DNA of 64,000 bases, from contig JACZVC010000006.1 of the NCBI GenBank assembly GCA_022572885.1, forward strand, positions 42,675 through 106,674, read 5' to 3'. Shown here in pieces: positions 17,162 to 26,547 of the stretch (positions are counted from its first letter, which is position 1; every line of letters starts with the position of its first letter). The notes below the pieces were generated by a model. The model did no database searches. It had not been told where the DNA came from and saw only the letters and a program-made list of their open reading frames with translations. Both the position numbers and the translations under genes were made by a program. This DNA is from Pseudomonadota bacterium (GTDB lineage: Bacteria; Pseudomonadota; Gammaproteobacteria; Steroidobacterales; MnTg04).

Positions 17162-19237
17162 CTAGTTTAGTTTGCCGCCATCACTAGCCAGTGTCGCCAG
17201 CAATTCGGGCGCTGACCAGTATTGCGGGCCAAAGCGCTCGCCAAACCCGCGGATCGCCTCATACACTTTGTCCACGCCTATGGTATCAGCATAAAACATC
17301 GGGCCGCCGCGATAGCGCGGAAAACCGTAACCGTTCGCCCAGACCACGTCTATATCGCTCGCGCGCAACGCGAAACCCTCTTCGAGTATTTTCGCCCCTT
17401 CAAGAACCAATGCATAAATACAACGTTCGATGATTTCTTCGCTGCCGATCTCGCGTTGCTCCACCCCCAGGCGCCCGGCTTCCCGCCGGATCATTTCGCC
17501 AACCTCGGGATCCGGTATCGGTGTGCGTGAACCGTTCTCGTACAAATAAATGCCGCGGCCGGTCTTCTGGCCATAACGGCCCTGTTCGGCCAGCATGTCT
17601 GAGACCCGGTAATAGCGGGGATCGTCGGGGAGGTCGGTGCGCTCCTGGCGGACCTTGTAACCAACATCGAGCCCGGCGAGGTCGCCGACGGCATTCGGCC
17701 CCATCGCCATACCCCAGTCAGTCAGCGCCTTATCAATATGTTCAGGCGCGGCGCCTTCGAGCAACAGAAACTGGTTTTCGCGGCCATAGCCATAAAGCAT
17801 GCGGTTGCCGACGAAGCCAAAGCAATTGCCGACCAGCACGCCGATCTTCGATAACCGCTTTGCAAAACGCATCGAACTGGCGATGACCTCAGCCGAGGTC
17901 CTGGCGCCGCGAACGATTTCCAGCAGTTTCATAATGTTTGCGGGGCTAAAAAAATGCAGCCCGATCACGTCTTCGGGGCGGGAAGTTGCCGAGGCGATCC
18001 GATCGATATCCAGCGTCGAAGTGTTGCTCGCGAGTATCGCGCCATCGCGACATACCCGGTCCAGCGTGGCAAACACCTCTTCCTTTATAGCCATGGTTTC
18101 GAACACGGCCTCGATGACCAGGTCGGCATCGGCCAGAGCCGAGAAATCGTCGATGAGTTCCAGGCGGGACAACTGCGCCTGCATTTGCGCCTCTGTTTGT
18201 CGCCCCTTGCTGACCGCTGCCGCCAGCAACTTTTCGATCGTGGCCCGGCCACGCTCCAGGCCCTGCCGGTCCTTATCGAGCAGGGATACATCCAGACCCG
18301 CATTGAGACAGGCCAGCGCGATGCCGGCGCCCATGGTACCGGCGCCGATAACCGCAATTTTGTCGATTTCCCGTACCCCGGTTTCCTTCGGCACATCGGG
18401 AACGCGGGCGACCTGGCGCTCTGCGAAAAACAAATGCCGCATCGATGCGCTCTGGCTCGAATCGCGACAAAGGCGAAACAGTTCGCGCTCCTTGCGCATA
18501 CCGTCATCGAAAGAAAGAGAAACCGCTGCTTCGACGCATTGCACGATTCTTTCGGGCGCTGCAAAGCCCCGCGTGCGGCGCGCGATTTTTTTTCGGTACG
18601 CTGCGAAAAAGCCCTCCTCGACATCGATGATTTTGCGCTCGCTGATGCGCGGCAGATTTTTTTGAGCAATCGATCGCGAGGCGAATTCAATGGCGGCTTT
18701 TAGTAATTCGTCTTCGGTACATTCATCGACCATCCCCCAGGCCATGGCGGTTGCCGCAGCCACCGGTTTGCCGCCGATCATCATGTCGAGCGCGTGTTCC
18801 GCACCGATCAGCCGTGGCAGCCGCTGGGTACCGCCTGACCCTGGTAAGAGACCCAGCTTGACCTCCGGCAAACCCAGTCTTGCAGCGCTGACCGCTACCC
18901 GGTAGTGACAGCACAGCGCGGTCTCCAGTCCGCCCCCCAGCGCGGTGCCGTGGATTGCAGCAACCGTCGGTTTGCGGCAGCTGTCCAATTGCGCGAGAAC
19001 TTTCCGCAGCGAAGGGCTTTGCGGCGGTTTGCCGAATTCACGGATATCGGCGCCGGCGATAAATGTCCGGCCGGCGCAGTAAATAATTAGCGCCTCGATC
19101 GCATCGTCGCCGTCTGCTTCGGCAAGACAGTCGCTGATGCCTTGGCGCACGGCGTGAGACAAGGCATTGACCGGTGGGTTGTCGATGGTGATGACCGCGA
19201 CCTGACTATGCCGGGTCAGAATGACTGTTTCGCTCAT
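17162..19237 (-). CDS. Fused enoyl-CoA hydratase / 3-hydroxyacyl-CoA dehydrogenase
   Basis: A 691-residue bifunctional enzyme. Residues 1-270 are a crotonase domain (HGTALGGGLETALCCHYRVA; LPEVKLGLLPGSGGTQRLP with its catalytic Glu region). From about 290 comes the NAD-binding domain (GAGTMGAGIALACLNAGL) and then the C-terminal HAD domain with LHFFSPANIMKLLEIV and GNCFGFVGNRML. The layout matches FadJ or peroxisomal bifunctional enzymes. Inside the paa operon it probably does the work of both PaaF (hydration of 2,3-dehydroadipyl-CoA) and PaaH (3-hydroxyadipyl-CoA oxidation), which are separate genes in E. coli. That assignment is inference from position; a general beta-oxidation role is the alternative. 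Confidence 0.88.
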   Translation of the reverse strand: MSETVILTRHSQVAVITIDNPPVNALSHAVRQGISDCLAEADGDDAIEALIIYCAGRTFIAGADIREFGKPPQSPSLRKVLAQLDSCRKPTVAAIHGTALGGGLETALCCHYRVAVSAARLGLPEVKLGLLPGSGGTQRLPRLIGAEHALDMMIGGKPVAAATAMAWGMVDECTEDELLKAAIEFASRSIAQKNLPRISERKIIDVEEGFFAAYRKKIARRTRGFAAPERIVQCVEAAVSLSFDDGMRKERELFRLCRDSSQSASMRHLFFAERQVARVPDVPKETGVREIDKIAVIGAGTMGAGIALACLNAGLDVSLLDKDRQGLERGRATIEKLLAAAVSKGRQTEAQMQAQLSRLELIDDFSALADADLVIEAVFETMAIKEEVFATLDRVCRDGAILASNTSTLDIDRIASATSRPEDVIGLHFFSPANIMKLLEIVRGARTSAEVIASSMRFAKRLSKIGVLVGNCFGFVGNRMLYGYGRENQFLLLEGAAPEHIDKALTDWGMAMGPNAVGDLAGLDVGYKVRQERTDLPDDPRYYRVSDMLAEQGRYGQKTGRGIYLYENGSRTPIPDPEVGEMIRREAGRLGVEQREIGSEEIIERCIYALVLEGAKILEEGFALRASDIDVVWANGYGFPRYRGGPMFYADTIGVDKVYEAIRGFGERFGPQYWSAPELLATLASDGGKLN

Positions 19238-19377
19238 CCAGTTTTATTCCCGGTGATGGTGAGCGCTTATTGTAGCGTCTTAGCGGGGAAACTATTAACC
19301 GGTGGCGATAGAGGACAAGCCCTCACCCGAAAACCGCGATCCTGGGTGAAAAATGCGGGCCTGTCCTGAGCGGGCGA

Positions 19378-20460
19378 TCAGGTCTTGTCGTAGTCGATGA
19401 TCAAGGTCCTGCTGAGCGGGCGTGCCTGGCAGGCCAGGATAAATCCTTCCTCGACTTCCCAGGGTTCCAGTGCATAGTTTTCTTCCATCTCCACCTTGCC
19501 TTCGCGCAGGTGCGTGCGGCAGGTCGAGCAGACTCCTGCCTCGCAGGAGGCAGGCAATTCCAGGCCATGTTCGCGGCCTGCTTCCAGCAACGTCATGTCA
19601 TCCATCGGCATGGCGAACTTTTTCGTATGCCCATCGAGGATTACCGTGACGCTGGCGATATTCTCGGCCAGGTCGGCGGGCTGCGGGGCAACGGTTTTCG
19701 GCGCCGGTTCGGTTTTCTTGCTGACCGCAAACCGCTCGCTGTGAATATTGCCTCTGCTGATGCCGAGTTCAACGAGAGTTTCCTTGACCGTATCGCTCAT
19801 CGTGCCGGGACCGCAGATGAAAACTTCATCGGCGGTCAGGCCCGCACAGAAACCCTGGTAGAGCTGGCGGACTTTGTCCGCATCGAAACGCCCGCTGGCG
19901 ATTTCGAATTCCTGCTCCTCCCGGCTGAAAACGAAATGCAGAGACAGTCGATCGGGGTACTGGTTTTTCAGGGCGTACAGCTCCTCAAGAAACATCGTGC
20001 TTTCATGAGTCCTGTTGGCGTAGAACAGGAAAAACCGGCTTTGCGGCTCTGTAGCCAGCGTGGTTTTCGCTATCGACAGCAGGGGAGTAATTCCGCTACC
20101 GGAGACGAACGCCACGTAGTTTTTCTTTTTTTCCGCTGATAACGGGGTCTGGAAGTGACCGACCGGCGGCATTGCCTCGAGTACATCCCCGGCCTTCAGA
20201 ATATTGGCGATATAACCGGAAAACAGACCGTTTTTCTGCACCCGAACGCCAATGCGGAGCTCCGGGTCGTCGATCGCGCTGCATATCGAATAAGTTCGCC
20301 TGACCTGTACGCCGTCTATCTCGGCGCGTACCGGCAAGTGCTGGCCCTGGACAAAGGCATACTCATCGCGGAGTTCCTCCGGCACACTCAGATAAACGCA
20401 CACCGAATCCGGTGTCTCCGGTTCGATCCGGGCAACCGTCAAGTTGTGAAAATGTTTCAT
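19378..20460 (-). CDS. paaE: Phenylacetyl-CoA epoxidase reductase subunit PaaE
   Basis: Transfers electrons from NADPH through FAD and a plant-type [2Fe-2S] cluster to the diiron centre of the phenylacetyl-CoA epoxidase. 360 residues. The N-terminal ferredoxin-reductase fold has RRTYSICSA for FAD binding. The NAD(P) part has VSGSGITPLLSIAKT, and the end (CGPGTMSD) is conserved. The C-terminal ferredoxin has CEAGVCSTC followed by CQARP, giving the four cluster cysteines. It lies 45 bases after paaD in the operon. Confidence 0.95.
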   Translation of the reverse strand: MKHFHNLTVARIEPETPDSVCVYLSVPEELRDEYAFVQGQHLPVRAEIDGVQVRRTYSICSAIDDPELRIGVRVQKNGLFSGYIANILKAGDVLEAMPPVGHFQTPLSAEKKKNYVAFVSGSGITPLLSIAKTTLATEPQSRFFLFYANRTHESTMFLEELYALKNQYPDRLSLHFVFSREEQEFEIASGRFDADKVRQLYQGFCAGLTADEVFICGPGTMSDTVKETLVELGISRGNIHSERFAVSKKTEPAPKTVAPQPADLAENIASVTVILDGHTKKFAMPMDDMTLLEAGREHGLELPASCEAGVCSTCRTHLREGKVEMEENYALEPWEVEEGFILACQARPLSRTLIIDYDKT

Positions 20461-20505
20461 GCCGTTACTTTCTTTCGATGCCGTGGGCCGGAGCCTGACG
20501 CAATT

Positions 20506-21018
20506 TCATATGCATTTGAAATATTCGAATGGCTCAAGGCATTCAATGCATTTGTAGGAGGCCTTGCAAGCCGTCGAGCCGAATTCACTGACCTTTTCCG
20601 TGTTCTCGGTACCGCACCTCGGACAGGCGACGATGCGTTCCGTTGCGATGGGGTCACCGAGCAGCCTGTCGCGTGCTGCCGCCCCTTTTTCCGGCGGCGC
20701 GACGCCATACTTCCGCAATTTCTCGCGCCCGCGATCACTGATCCAGTCGCTGGTCCATGGTGGCGACAACACCCGCTGTACGGATACCTGATCGATACCC
20801 CCCGATTGCAGCGACTTGACGACGCTGTCCTCGATGACTTCGGTCGCAGGGCAACCCGAATAGGTTGGCGCGACGCCGACAATCACCTTTGCACCGTCGA
20901 CTTCCACCGAGCGCACGATGCCAAGATCGACGATGCTCAATACGGGGATTTCCGGGTCGGGTATTTGCTCCAGGATTTCCCAGGCCGATGCTTCAAGGGT
21001 TTTGCTCTGAGCCGCCAT
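20506..21018 (-). CDS. paaD: Phenylacetate pathway protein PaaD (Fe-S assembly/DUF59 type)
   Basis: 170 residues. The N-terminal DUF59/MIP18 domain is recognised by IPDPEIPVLSIVDLGIVR and by TYSGCPATEVIEDSV. The C-terminal zinc-ribbon-like tail has cysteines in CPRCG, ACKASYKCIEC and the terminal KC. PaaD is needed for phenylacetyl-CoA epoxidase activity, probably by helping to mature a metal centre (likely the PaaE cluster); its exact reaction is not settled. It sits 4 bases after paaC, implying coupled translation. Confidence 0.94.
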   Translation of the reverse strand: MAAQSKTLEASAWEILEQIPDPEIPVLSIVDLGIVRSVEVDGAKVIVGVAPTYSGCPATEVIEDSVVKSLQSGGIDQVSVQRVLSPPWTSDWISDRGREKLRKYGVAPPEKGAAARDRLLGDPIATERIVACPRCGTENTEKVSEFGSTACKASYKCIECLEPFEYFKCI

Positions 21019-21022
21019 GGTC

Positions 21023-21781
21023 TTACCAGTTGGCGCCCGGGTAGGTGCGTTGCAGGCTTTGCATCTCGGCCAGGATGTAACCTAAATGCTCGCTGTGATG
21101 GCCTTGCTTGCCACCGGAATCCATCCAGCAGTCTGCCGGTTTTTGCAAAGTGGCTTTGCTCAGCAACGCATCGATTTGCCGATGCCATTGTTCGCGCAGG
21201 ACTGCCAGATCCGGTCCTTCCCATTCTGAGCGCATGATTCGATCGACCTGGTCAGCCTCGAACAGCTCCCCGGTGTAGGTCCACAGGCGATCGATCGCGT
21301 GCTGCACCCGCCGGTGGCTTTCATCGGTGCCGTCGCCGAGACGAATCAGCCAGTGGCTGGCGTGGCGAAGGTGGTAAGTGGACTCCTTGACCGCACGCGC
21401 GGCTATTTCAGCGAGTTTCGTGGCCGGGGATGACATCAGGGCCTCCAGCTGGAGAGAATAAAATGTTTCGAACAACACCAGCCGGGCGATGGTCTCGCCG
21501 AAATCCCCGTTTGGCTGTTCGAGCAGCAGGACATTGCCGTAATCCCATCCATCACGGAGAAAACAGATATCGTCTTCGCTTCGCCCCTTGCCATCGAGTT
21601 CACCGGCGTAAGAGAAAAACATTCGCGCCTGCCCGACATAGTCGAGCGCGAAATTGGCCATCGCCATTTCTTCTTCGAGCTCCGGGCCGTGGCCAACCCA
21701 CTCGGAAAGGCGCTGCGCCATGACGATGGCATTGTCCCCCATGCGCGTGGCATATGTGACCAGTGCTTGTACTTTGGTCAT
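21023..21781 (-). CDS. paaC: Phenylacetyl-CoA epoxidase structural subunit PaaC
   Basis: A ferritin-like subunit that forms the catalytic heterodimer with PaaA and stabilises substrate binding. 252 residues, close to the E. coli length. Recognised by DNAIVMAQRLSEWVGHGPELEEEMAMAN (N-terminal helices), WDYGNVLLLEQPNGDF, and the HASHWLIRLGDGTDESHRRV block. It sits in canonical order between paaB and paaD. Confidence 0.95.
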   Translation of the reverse strand: MTKVQALVTYATRMGDNAIVMAQRLSEWVGHGPELEEEMAMANFALDYVGQARMFFSYAGELDGKGRSEDDICFLRDGWDYGNVLLLEQPNGDFGETIARLVLFETFYSLQLEALMSSPATKLAEIAARAVKESTYHLRHASHWLIRLGDGTDESHRRVQHAIDRLWTYTGELFEADQVDRIMRSEWEGPDLAVLREQWHRQIDALLSKATLQKPADCWMDSGGKQGHHSEHLGYILAEMQSLQRTYPGANW

Positions 21782-21796
21782 CTGGTCGGCCGGTCC

Positions 21797-22084
21797 TTAT
21801 ATATTTTCGACATCGTCCGGAATCTTGTAAAAAGTCGGATGGCGGTAGATCTTGTCGGCAGCCGGCTCGAACAATGAATCGCTGTCTGCCGGGTCGGAGG
21901 CGATGATCTCGGTGGATCTGACAACCCAGATGCTGACGCCCTCGTTGCGCCGGGTATACAGATCGCGTGCATGGTCAAGCGCCATCGTCTCATCGGCGGC
22001 GTGAATACTGCCAAAATGGCGGTGGCTCAGACCCGATCGGGCGCGGATGAATACTTCGAATAATGGCCAGTCCTGTTTACTCAT
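21797..22084 (-). CDS. paaB: Phenylacetyl-CoA epoxidase subunit PaaB
   Basis: A small 95-residue subunit bridging PaaAC heterodimers in the epoxidase complex. The start is ATG at 22084 (MSKQDWPLFEVFIRAR), 7 bases after the paaA stop; a longer open frame upstream runs through paaA and is not coding. Family blocks seen: GLSHRHFGSIHAAD, LYTRRNEGVSIWVV and the end FYKIPDDVENI. Confidence 0.95.
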   Translation of the reverse strand: MSKQDWPLFEVFIRARSGLSHRHFGSIHAADETMALDHARDLYTRRNEGVSIWVVRSTEIIASDPADSDSLFEPAADKIYRHPTFYKIPDDVENI

Positions 22085-22091
22085 GTTTCCC

Positions 22092-23081
22092 TCATGCTGC
22101 GTCTCTTGCCGCTTGTTTTTCCGCGTAGGCGCTCGCGGCTTTCCGAACCCAGCGGCCATCATCGTGGGCCCTGTTGCGGGCTTCCAATCGCTCACGGTTG
22201 CATTTTCCGTTGCCCTTGAGCACTTCCCAGAACTCCTCCCAGTCGATTTCCCCAAATCGGTAGTGGCCGGTTTTTTGGTCAAAAACGAGATCCTCATCCG
22301 GCATCTTGAGCCCCAGGTATTCGGCTTGCGGCACCGTCGCATCGACAAACTTCTGGCGCAGTTCGTCATTGCTGATGCGCTTGATTTTCCAGGCCATCGA
22401 CTGGGCGCTGTGCTCCGAGTTCTTGTCGCTGGGGCCGAACATCATCAGCGATGGCCACCACCAGCGGTTCAGGGCGTCCTGCGCCATGCGCTTTTGCTCA
22501 TCCGTGCCCCGGCACAGTTCGAGCATGATTTCATAGCCCTGGCGCTGGTGAAAACTCTCTTCCTTGCAGACTCGGACCATGGCCCTGGCATAGGGGCCGT
22601 AGGAGCAGCGGCACAGCGGAATCTGGTTCATGATCGCGGCGCCATCGACCAGCCAGCCGATCGTGCCGATATCGGCCCAGGTAATCGTTGGGTAATTGAA
22701 AATACTCGAGTACTTGGCTTTCCCGCTGAGCAAGTCAGCGACCAGGTTGTCGCGGGATACCCCCAGCGTTTCCGTGGCACCGTATATATACAGGCCATGA
22801 CCGGCTTCATCCTGAACCTTGGCCAGCAGTATGGCTTTGCGCCGGAGCGTCGGCGCGCGGGTAATCCAGTTGCCTTCGGGCAGCATGCCGACGATCTCCG
22901 AATGGGCGTGCTGGGACATCTGCCGGATCAGGGTCTTGCGGTAAGCCGATGGCATCCAGTCTTTGGGCTCGATTTTCTCATCGGCGTCGATCCGCGCCTG
23001 GAATGCAGCGAGACGCTCGGGGGTGTCGCCAGGATCGGCGGCCGACTTTTTCTGTTTTTGGTCAAGACCTTGGGTATACAT
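22092..23081 (-). CDS. paaA: Phenylacetyl-CoA epoxidase catalytic subunit PaaA
   Basis: The diiron oxygenase subunit that epoxidises phenylacetyl-CoA to its 1,2-epoxide. 329 residues. The iron-ligand helices include [13 protein letters not shown] (Glu and His) and [14 protein letters not shown] (Glu-Glu and His). The substrate-region motifs [21 protein letters not shown] and [12 protein letters not shown] are typical. It is followed closely by paaB and preceded by paaI with a 60-base gap. Confidence 0.96.
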   Translation of the reverse strand: MYTQGLDQKQKKSAADPGDTPERLAAFQARIDADEKIEPKDWMPSAYRKTLIRQMSQHAHSEIVGMLPEGNWITRAPTLRRKAILLAKVQDEAGHGLYIYGATETLGVSRDNLVADLLSGKAKYSSIFNYPTITWADIGTIGWLVDGAAIMNQIPLCRCSYGPYARAMVRVCKEESFHQRQGYEIMLELCRGTDEQKRMAQDALNRWWWPSLMMFGPSDKNSEHSAQSMAWKIKRISNDELRQKFVDATVPQAEYLGLKMPDEDLVFDQKTGHYRFGEIDWEEFWEVLKGNGKCNRERLEARNRAHDDGRWVRKAASAYAEKQAARDAA

Positions 23082-23141
23082 GGAAGCTCCGCAAATGCCC
23101 GGGCAATAAACCCTGAGAATTATAAGCGCATTTTGATGCCG

Positions 23142-23579
23142 CTACGCCTGATCCAGGCCATCGAGCAGCGATCTGTCCAGCGCGCTCGACCGTCCCTGGA
23201 ACATGGCAACCAGCAGATCGTCCTGGTTGCGTACGCTGACTTCATAGAGGCCGGCGCGCCCGCCACGGTGTATTTCCCTCGCATTGGCGCGCAGCACATC
23301 GCCGGCGTGTACCGGTTTGAGGTAATCGATACTCGCCCCGGCTGCCACCGTGACCCGGTCGTAGGCATTGCAGGCAAAGGCGAACGCGGTGTCCGCCAGC
23401 GCAAAAATATAGCCGCCATGGCAAATGCCGAAGCCGTTGAGCATGGCGGCGGTTATGTTCATGCGTGCCTCAGCCGAGCCGGGCTCCGGGATCGTGACCT
23501 CGATGCCCAGTGCCTGCGACGCCAGGTCTTTCGCATACATTGCATCCCGGCACGCCATGGCTTGCTCAAGATCAGTCAT
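23142..23579 (-). CDS. paaI: Hydroxyphenylacetyl-CoA thioesterase PaaI
   Basis: A 145-residue hotdog-fold thioesterase. In E. coli, PaaI removes CoA from dead-end hydroxyphenylacetyl-CoA products and so prevents CoA trapping. The active-site block GICHGGYIFALADTAFAFACN and the later YLKPVHAGDVLRANAREIHRGGR are typical of PaaI. It starts 4 bases after the paaG stop, so the two are probably translationally coupled. Confidence 0.92.
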   Translation of the reverse strand: MTDLEQAMACRDAMYAKDLASQALGIEVTIPEPGSAEARMNITAAMLNGFGICHGGYIFALADTAFAFACNAYDRVTVAAGASIDYLKPVHAGDVLRANAREIHRGGRAGLYEVSVRNQDDLLVAMFQGRSSALDRSLLDGLDQA

Positions 23580-23583
23580 GCGC

Positions 23584-24372
23584 CTACCTGCCCTTGAATT
23601 TTGCTTCGCGTTTTTCCATGAACGCTGCTACGCCTTCCTGGTAATCCCCGGTACGACCGGCTGCCTGTTGCAGGTCGCGCTCAAGATCCAGTTGCTGGTC
23701 CAGCGTGTTGCCCCAGCTCGCGTTCAACGCCTTCTTGATCAGCGCGAGGCCACGGGTTGGCTGGCCGGCGAAATGCACACACAAAGCTTCCGCCTCGGGC
23801 ATCAATTTTTCATCGTCGACACAACGCCAGATCAGGCCCCATTCGACCGCCTGCTCCGCACTGAGCGAATCGCCCAACATGGCCAGCGCCGTCGCTCGCG
23901 CAGGTCCAAGCAGTCTCGGCAATATCCAGGTGCCGCCGGAATCCGGGATCAACCCCAGCTTGCAAAAGGCCTGGATGAATTTCGCCGATTTCGCCGCGAT
24001 AACGATATCGGCCGCCAGCGCCAGGTTGGCCCCGGCCCCGGCCGCGACGCCGTTTACCGCACAGACGATCGGCATTTCCAGGTTTCGTAACCGGCGGATC
24101 AACGGGTTATAAAAATTCTCCAGCGTATAGCCCAGGTCCGGTGGTTCCGCGCCCGGTAAAACCCGTCGCTCAGACAGATCCTGGCCAGCGCAGAAGCCGC
24201 GGCCGGTTCCGGTCAGCAATAATACCCTGCAATCGCCCGCCTCCACTGAGTCCAGAGCAGCGCTGACTTCTCGGTGCATCGCCTCATTGAAGCTGTTCAG
24301 GCTTTTCGGGCGGTTCAGCGTCAGCCTGGCTATGCCGTCGGTGATGCTGAATTCGATGTTTGCAAAACTCAT
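23584..24372 (-). CDS. paaG: 1,2-epoxyphenylacetyl-CoA isomerase PaaG
   Basis: Isomerises the ring 1,2-epoxide of phenylacetyl-CoA to the seven-membered oxepin-CoA, preparing it for ring cleavage by PaaZ. 262 residues from ATG 24372 (MSFANIEFSI), the natural PaaG start; 13 extra residues upstream are not conserved. Crotonase motifs: GRGFCAGQDLSERR, VNGVAAGAGANLALAADIVI, and AFCKLGLIPDSGGTWILPRL with the active-site aspartate. First gene of the minus-strand paa operon, divergent from paaZ. Confidence 0.94.
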   Translation of the reverse strand: MSFANIEFSITDGIARLTLNRPKSLNSFNEAMHREVSAALDSVEAGDCRVLLLTGTGRGFCAGQDLSERRVLPGAEPPDLGYTLENFYNPLIRRLRNLEMPIVCAVNGVAAGAGANLALAADIVIAAKSAKFIQAFCKLGLIPDSGGTWILPRLLGPARATALAMLGDSLSAEQAVEWGLIWRCVDDEKLMPEAEALCVHFAGQPTRGLALIKKALNASWGNTLDQQLDLERDLQQAAGRTGDYQEGVAAFMEKREAKFKGR

Positions 24373-24504
24373 TTGTGCTCCAGGTTTTTTCCAATCGCCT
24401 GGCCGTGGCACCTGTATGCGCCCGGCGGGGCGGTTATCGTATGCACTCGACTGAGTGATCGGCTATTCTGTGCCGCCCGCCACTAAATCGCAATGAGGTT
24501 TGTC
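24373..24504. promoter_or_regulatory. Divergent paaG/paaZ control region with palindrome
   Basis: The 132 bases between the two divergent paa units must hold both promoters. CACTC at 24444-24448 and GAGTG at 24453-24457 form a perfect inverted repeat around GACT, centred in the region. It could be the operator for a phenylacetyl-CoA-responsive repressor. No such regulator gene lies in the window, so the binding protein is unknown. Confidence 0.5.
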
Positions 24505-26547
24505 ATGAAGCTGCAGTCATTCGCAGAAAACCGCTGGCAGCAAGGCGCCACCGATGGCGTACAACTGGTCAGTGCCGTAGATGGTGGAGAGATCGCCACC
24601 TCGTCGAGCGAGGGCCTGGATTTTGGCGCGATAGCGCATTACGCGCGCACCACCGGTGGCGCCAATCTTCGCAAGTACACTTTCCACCAGCGCGCCAACA
24701 TGCTCAAAGCGCTGGCCAAATACCTGATGGAGCACAAAAAGGAATTCTATGCGCTTTCCGGCAAGACCGGCGCGACCCGCACGGATTCCTGGATCGATAT
24801 AGACGGTGGCATTTCCACGCTTTTCGTGTTCTCCAGCAAGGGCCGGCGCGAAATGCCCAATGACCACGTTTATGTCGATGGTCAACCCGAGTTTCTGTCG
24901 AAGAAGGGCAGTTTCGTCGGGCAACATATATTCCTGCCGCTCGAGGGCGTCGCCGTTCATATCAACGCGTTCAACTTTCCTTGCTGGGGGATGCTCGAAA
25001 AACTGGCGCCGTGCCTGCTCGCAGGCATGCCGGCGATCGTCAAACCGGCGACCAGTACCTCCTATCTCACCGAGGCGATGGTCAAACGGATTATCGAATC
25101 CGGCATATTGCCCGATGGCGCTATCCAGTTGATCTGCGGCAGCGTCGGCGATCTGTTCGACCACCTGAACTGTCAGGATGTGATCGCGTTTACCGGCTCC
25201 AAGACCACGGCGGAATTGCTGCAACAGCACCAGACCGTGATCGCTCAATCGGTGCGCTTTACCGCGGAGACCGATTCGCTGAACGCATCGATACTGGGAC
25301 CGGATGCGCAGCCCGGCACAGCCGAGTTCGATCTTTATATCCAGGAAGTGGTTCGGGAGATGACCGTGAAAGCCGGTCAGAAATGTACCGCCATACGCAG
25401 GATAATCGCGCCCGCCGAGTTCAGCGGTGAACTGGTCAACGCACTGGCCCAGGCGCTCGGCAAGGTCCGCGTCGGTAACCCGGCCAACAAGGAAGTCCAG
25501 ATGGGCCCGCTCGCCAGCCAGGGTCAGCGTGAGGAAGTCAGGGAGCGGATAGCCGAACTCAGTGGTGACGCAGAAATGATTTACGGCGATCTGGAGAATT
25601 TCGAACTGATCGATGCCGATACCGAAAAAGGCGCTTTTTTCGCGCCCGTGCTGCTGCATTGCCAGAAACCGCTGACCAGCCGGGCGGTGCACAGCGTTGA
25701 AGCGTTTGGGCCGGTCAGCACGGTAATGCCCTACGACACGCTGGACGAGGCTATTACCCTGGCGCGGATGGGTGAGGGCAGCCTGGCCGGTTCGATATTC
25801 ACGGGTGACGATGAAATTGCGGAAACGCTGGCGCTGGGCATCGCGCCGTATCACGGTCGCCTGGTGATCATCAATCGCGATTCGGCCGGTGAATCGACCG
25901 GCCACGGCTCGCCGTTGCCGCACCTGGTGCATGGCGGGCCCGGCCGGGCCGGTGGCGGGGAGGAAATGGGCGGCATACGCGGTGTATTGCATTACATGCA
26001 ACGCACTGCCTTGCAAGGGTCGCCAACGACGCTCGGCAAGATTGCGCGACGCTGGATACGCGGCGGCAAAGAGAATGTCGAGGAGGTGCATCCGTTTGGC
26101 AAATACTTCGAAGAACTCGAGATCGGCGACACGCACCACACCGCATCGAGAAAAATAACGGTAGAGGATATCGAGAATTTTGCCGAACTCAGCGGCGATA
26201 AATTCTATGCGCACATGGATGACGAGCTGGCTGCAAAAAACCCGTTTTTCGAAGGCCGGGTCGCACATGGCTATTTTATCGTATCGATGGCGGCGGGGCT
26301 GTTCGTGCAGCCTGATTTCGGACCGGTGCTGGCGAATTACGGGCTCGACGACCTGAGATTCGCGCAACCGGTCTATATGGGCGACGAGTTGAAAGTCCGG
26401 CTGACCTGCAAGCAAAAGACGATGCGCGAGGGCGAAGATTACGGTGAGGTTCGCTGGGATACCGAAGTGAGCAATCAGGACGGGGAAATCGTTGCCGCTT
26501 ACGATGTGCTCACGATGGTGGCAACGCGCAGCCAGATGCCCGGTTGA
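24505..26547 (+). CDS. paaZ: Oxepin-CoA hydrolase / 3-oxo-5,6-dehydrosuberyl-CoA semialdehyde dehydrogenase PaaZ
   Basis: The bifunctional ring-cleavage enzyme: the C-terminal hydratase opens oxepin-CoA, and the N-terminal aldehyde dehydrogenase oxidises the resulting semialdehyde with NADP. 680 residues from ATG 24505, which has a TGAGG a few bases upstream; ATG 24493 is an alternative. Similar to E. coli PaaZ end to end: [37 protein letters not shown], the nucleophile in [31 protein letters not shown], then the MaoC-like domain ([30 protein letters not shown]). Its stop abuts that of the E2 gene on the other strand. Confidence 0.96.
   Translation: MKLQSFAENRWQQGATDGVQLVSAVDGGEIATSSSEGLDFGAIAHYARTTGGANLRKYTFHQRANMLKALAKYLMEHKKEFYALSGKTGATRTDSWIDIDGGISTLFVFSSKGRREMPNDHVYVDGQPEFLSKKGSFVGQHIFLPLEGVAVHINAFNFPCWGMLEKLAPCLLAGMPAIVKPATSTSYLTEAMVKRIIESGILPDGAIQLICGSVGDLFDHLNCQDVIAFTGSKTTAELLQQHQTVIAQSVRFTAETDSLNASILGPDAQPGTAEFDLYIQEVVREMTVKAGQKCTAIRRIIAPAEFSGELVNALAQALGKVRVGNPANKEVQMGPLASQGQREEVRERIAELSGDAEMIYGDLENFELIDADTEKGAFFAPVLLHCQKPLTSRAVHSVEAFGPVSTVMPYDTLDEAITLARMGEGSLAGSIFTGDDEIAETLALGIAPYHGRLVIINRDSAGESTGHGSPLPHLVHGGPGRAGGGEEMGGIRGVLHYMQRTALQGSPTTLGKIARRWIRGGKENVEEVHPFGKYFEELEIGDTHHTASRKITVEDIENFAELSGDKFYAHMDDELAAKNPFFEGRVAHGYFIVSMAAGLFVQPDFGPVLANYGLDDLRFAQPVYMGDELKVRLTCKQKTMREGEDYGEVRWDTEVSNQDGEIVAAYDVLTMVATRSQMPG

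Noticed and set aside
22047..23597. 516-codon plus-strand frame
   Set aside because: Antisense to paaA and paaI, an effect of high GC content.
24517..26415. 632-codon minus-strand frame
   Set aside because: Mirror of paaZ; the plus-strand protein is clearly real and the shadow has no recognisable motif.
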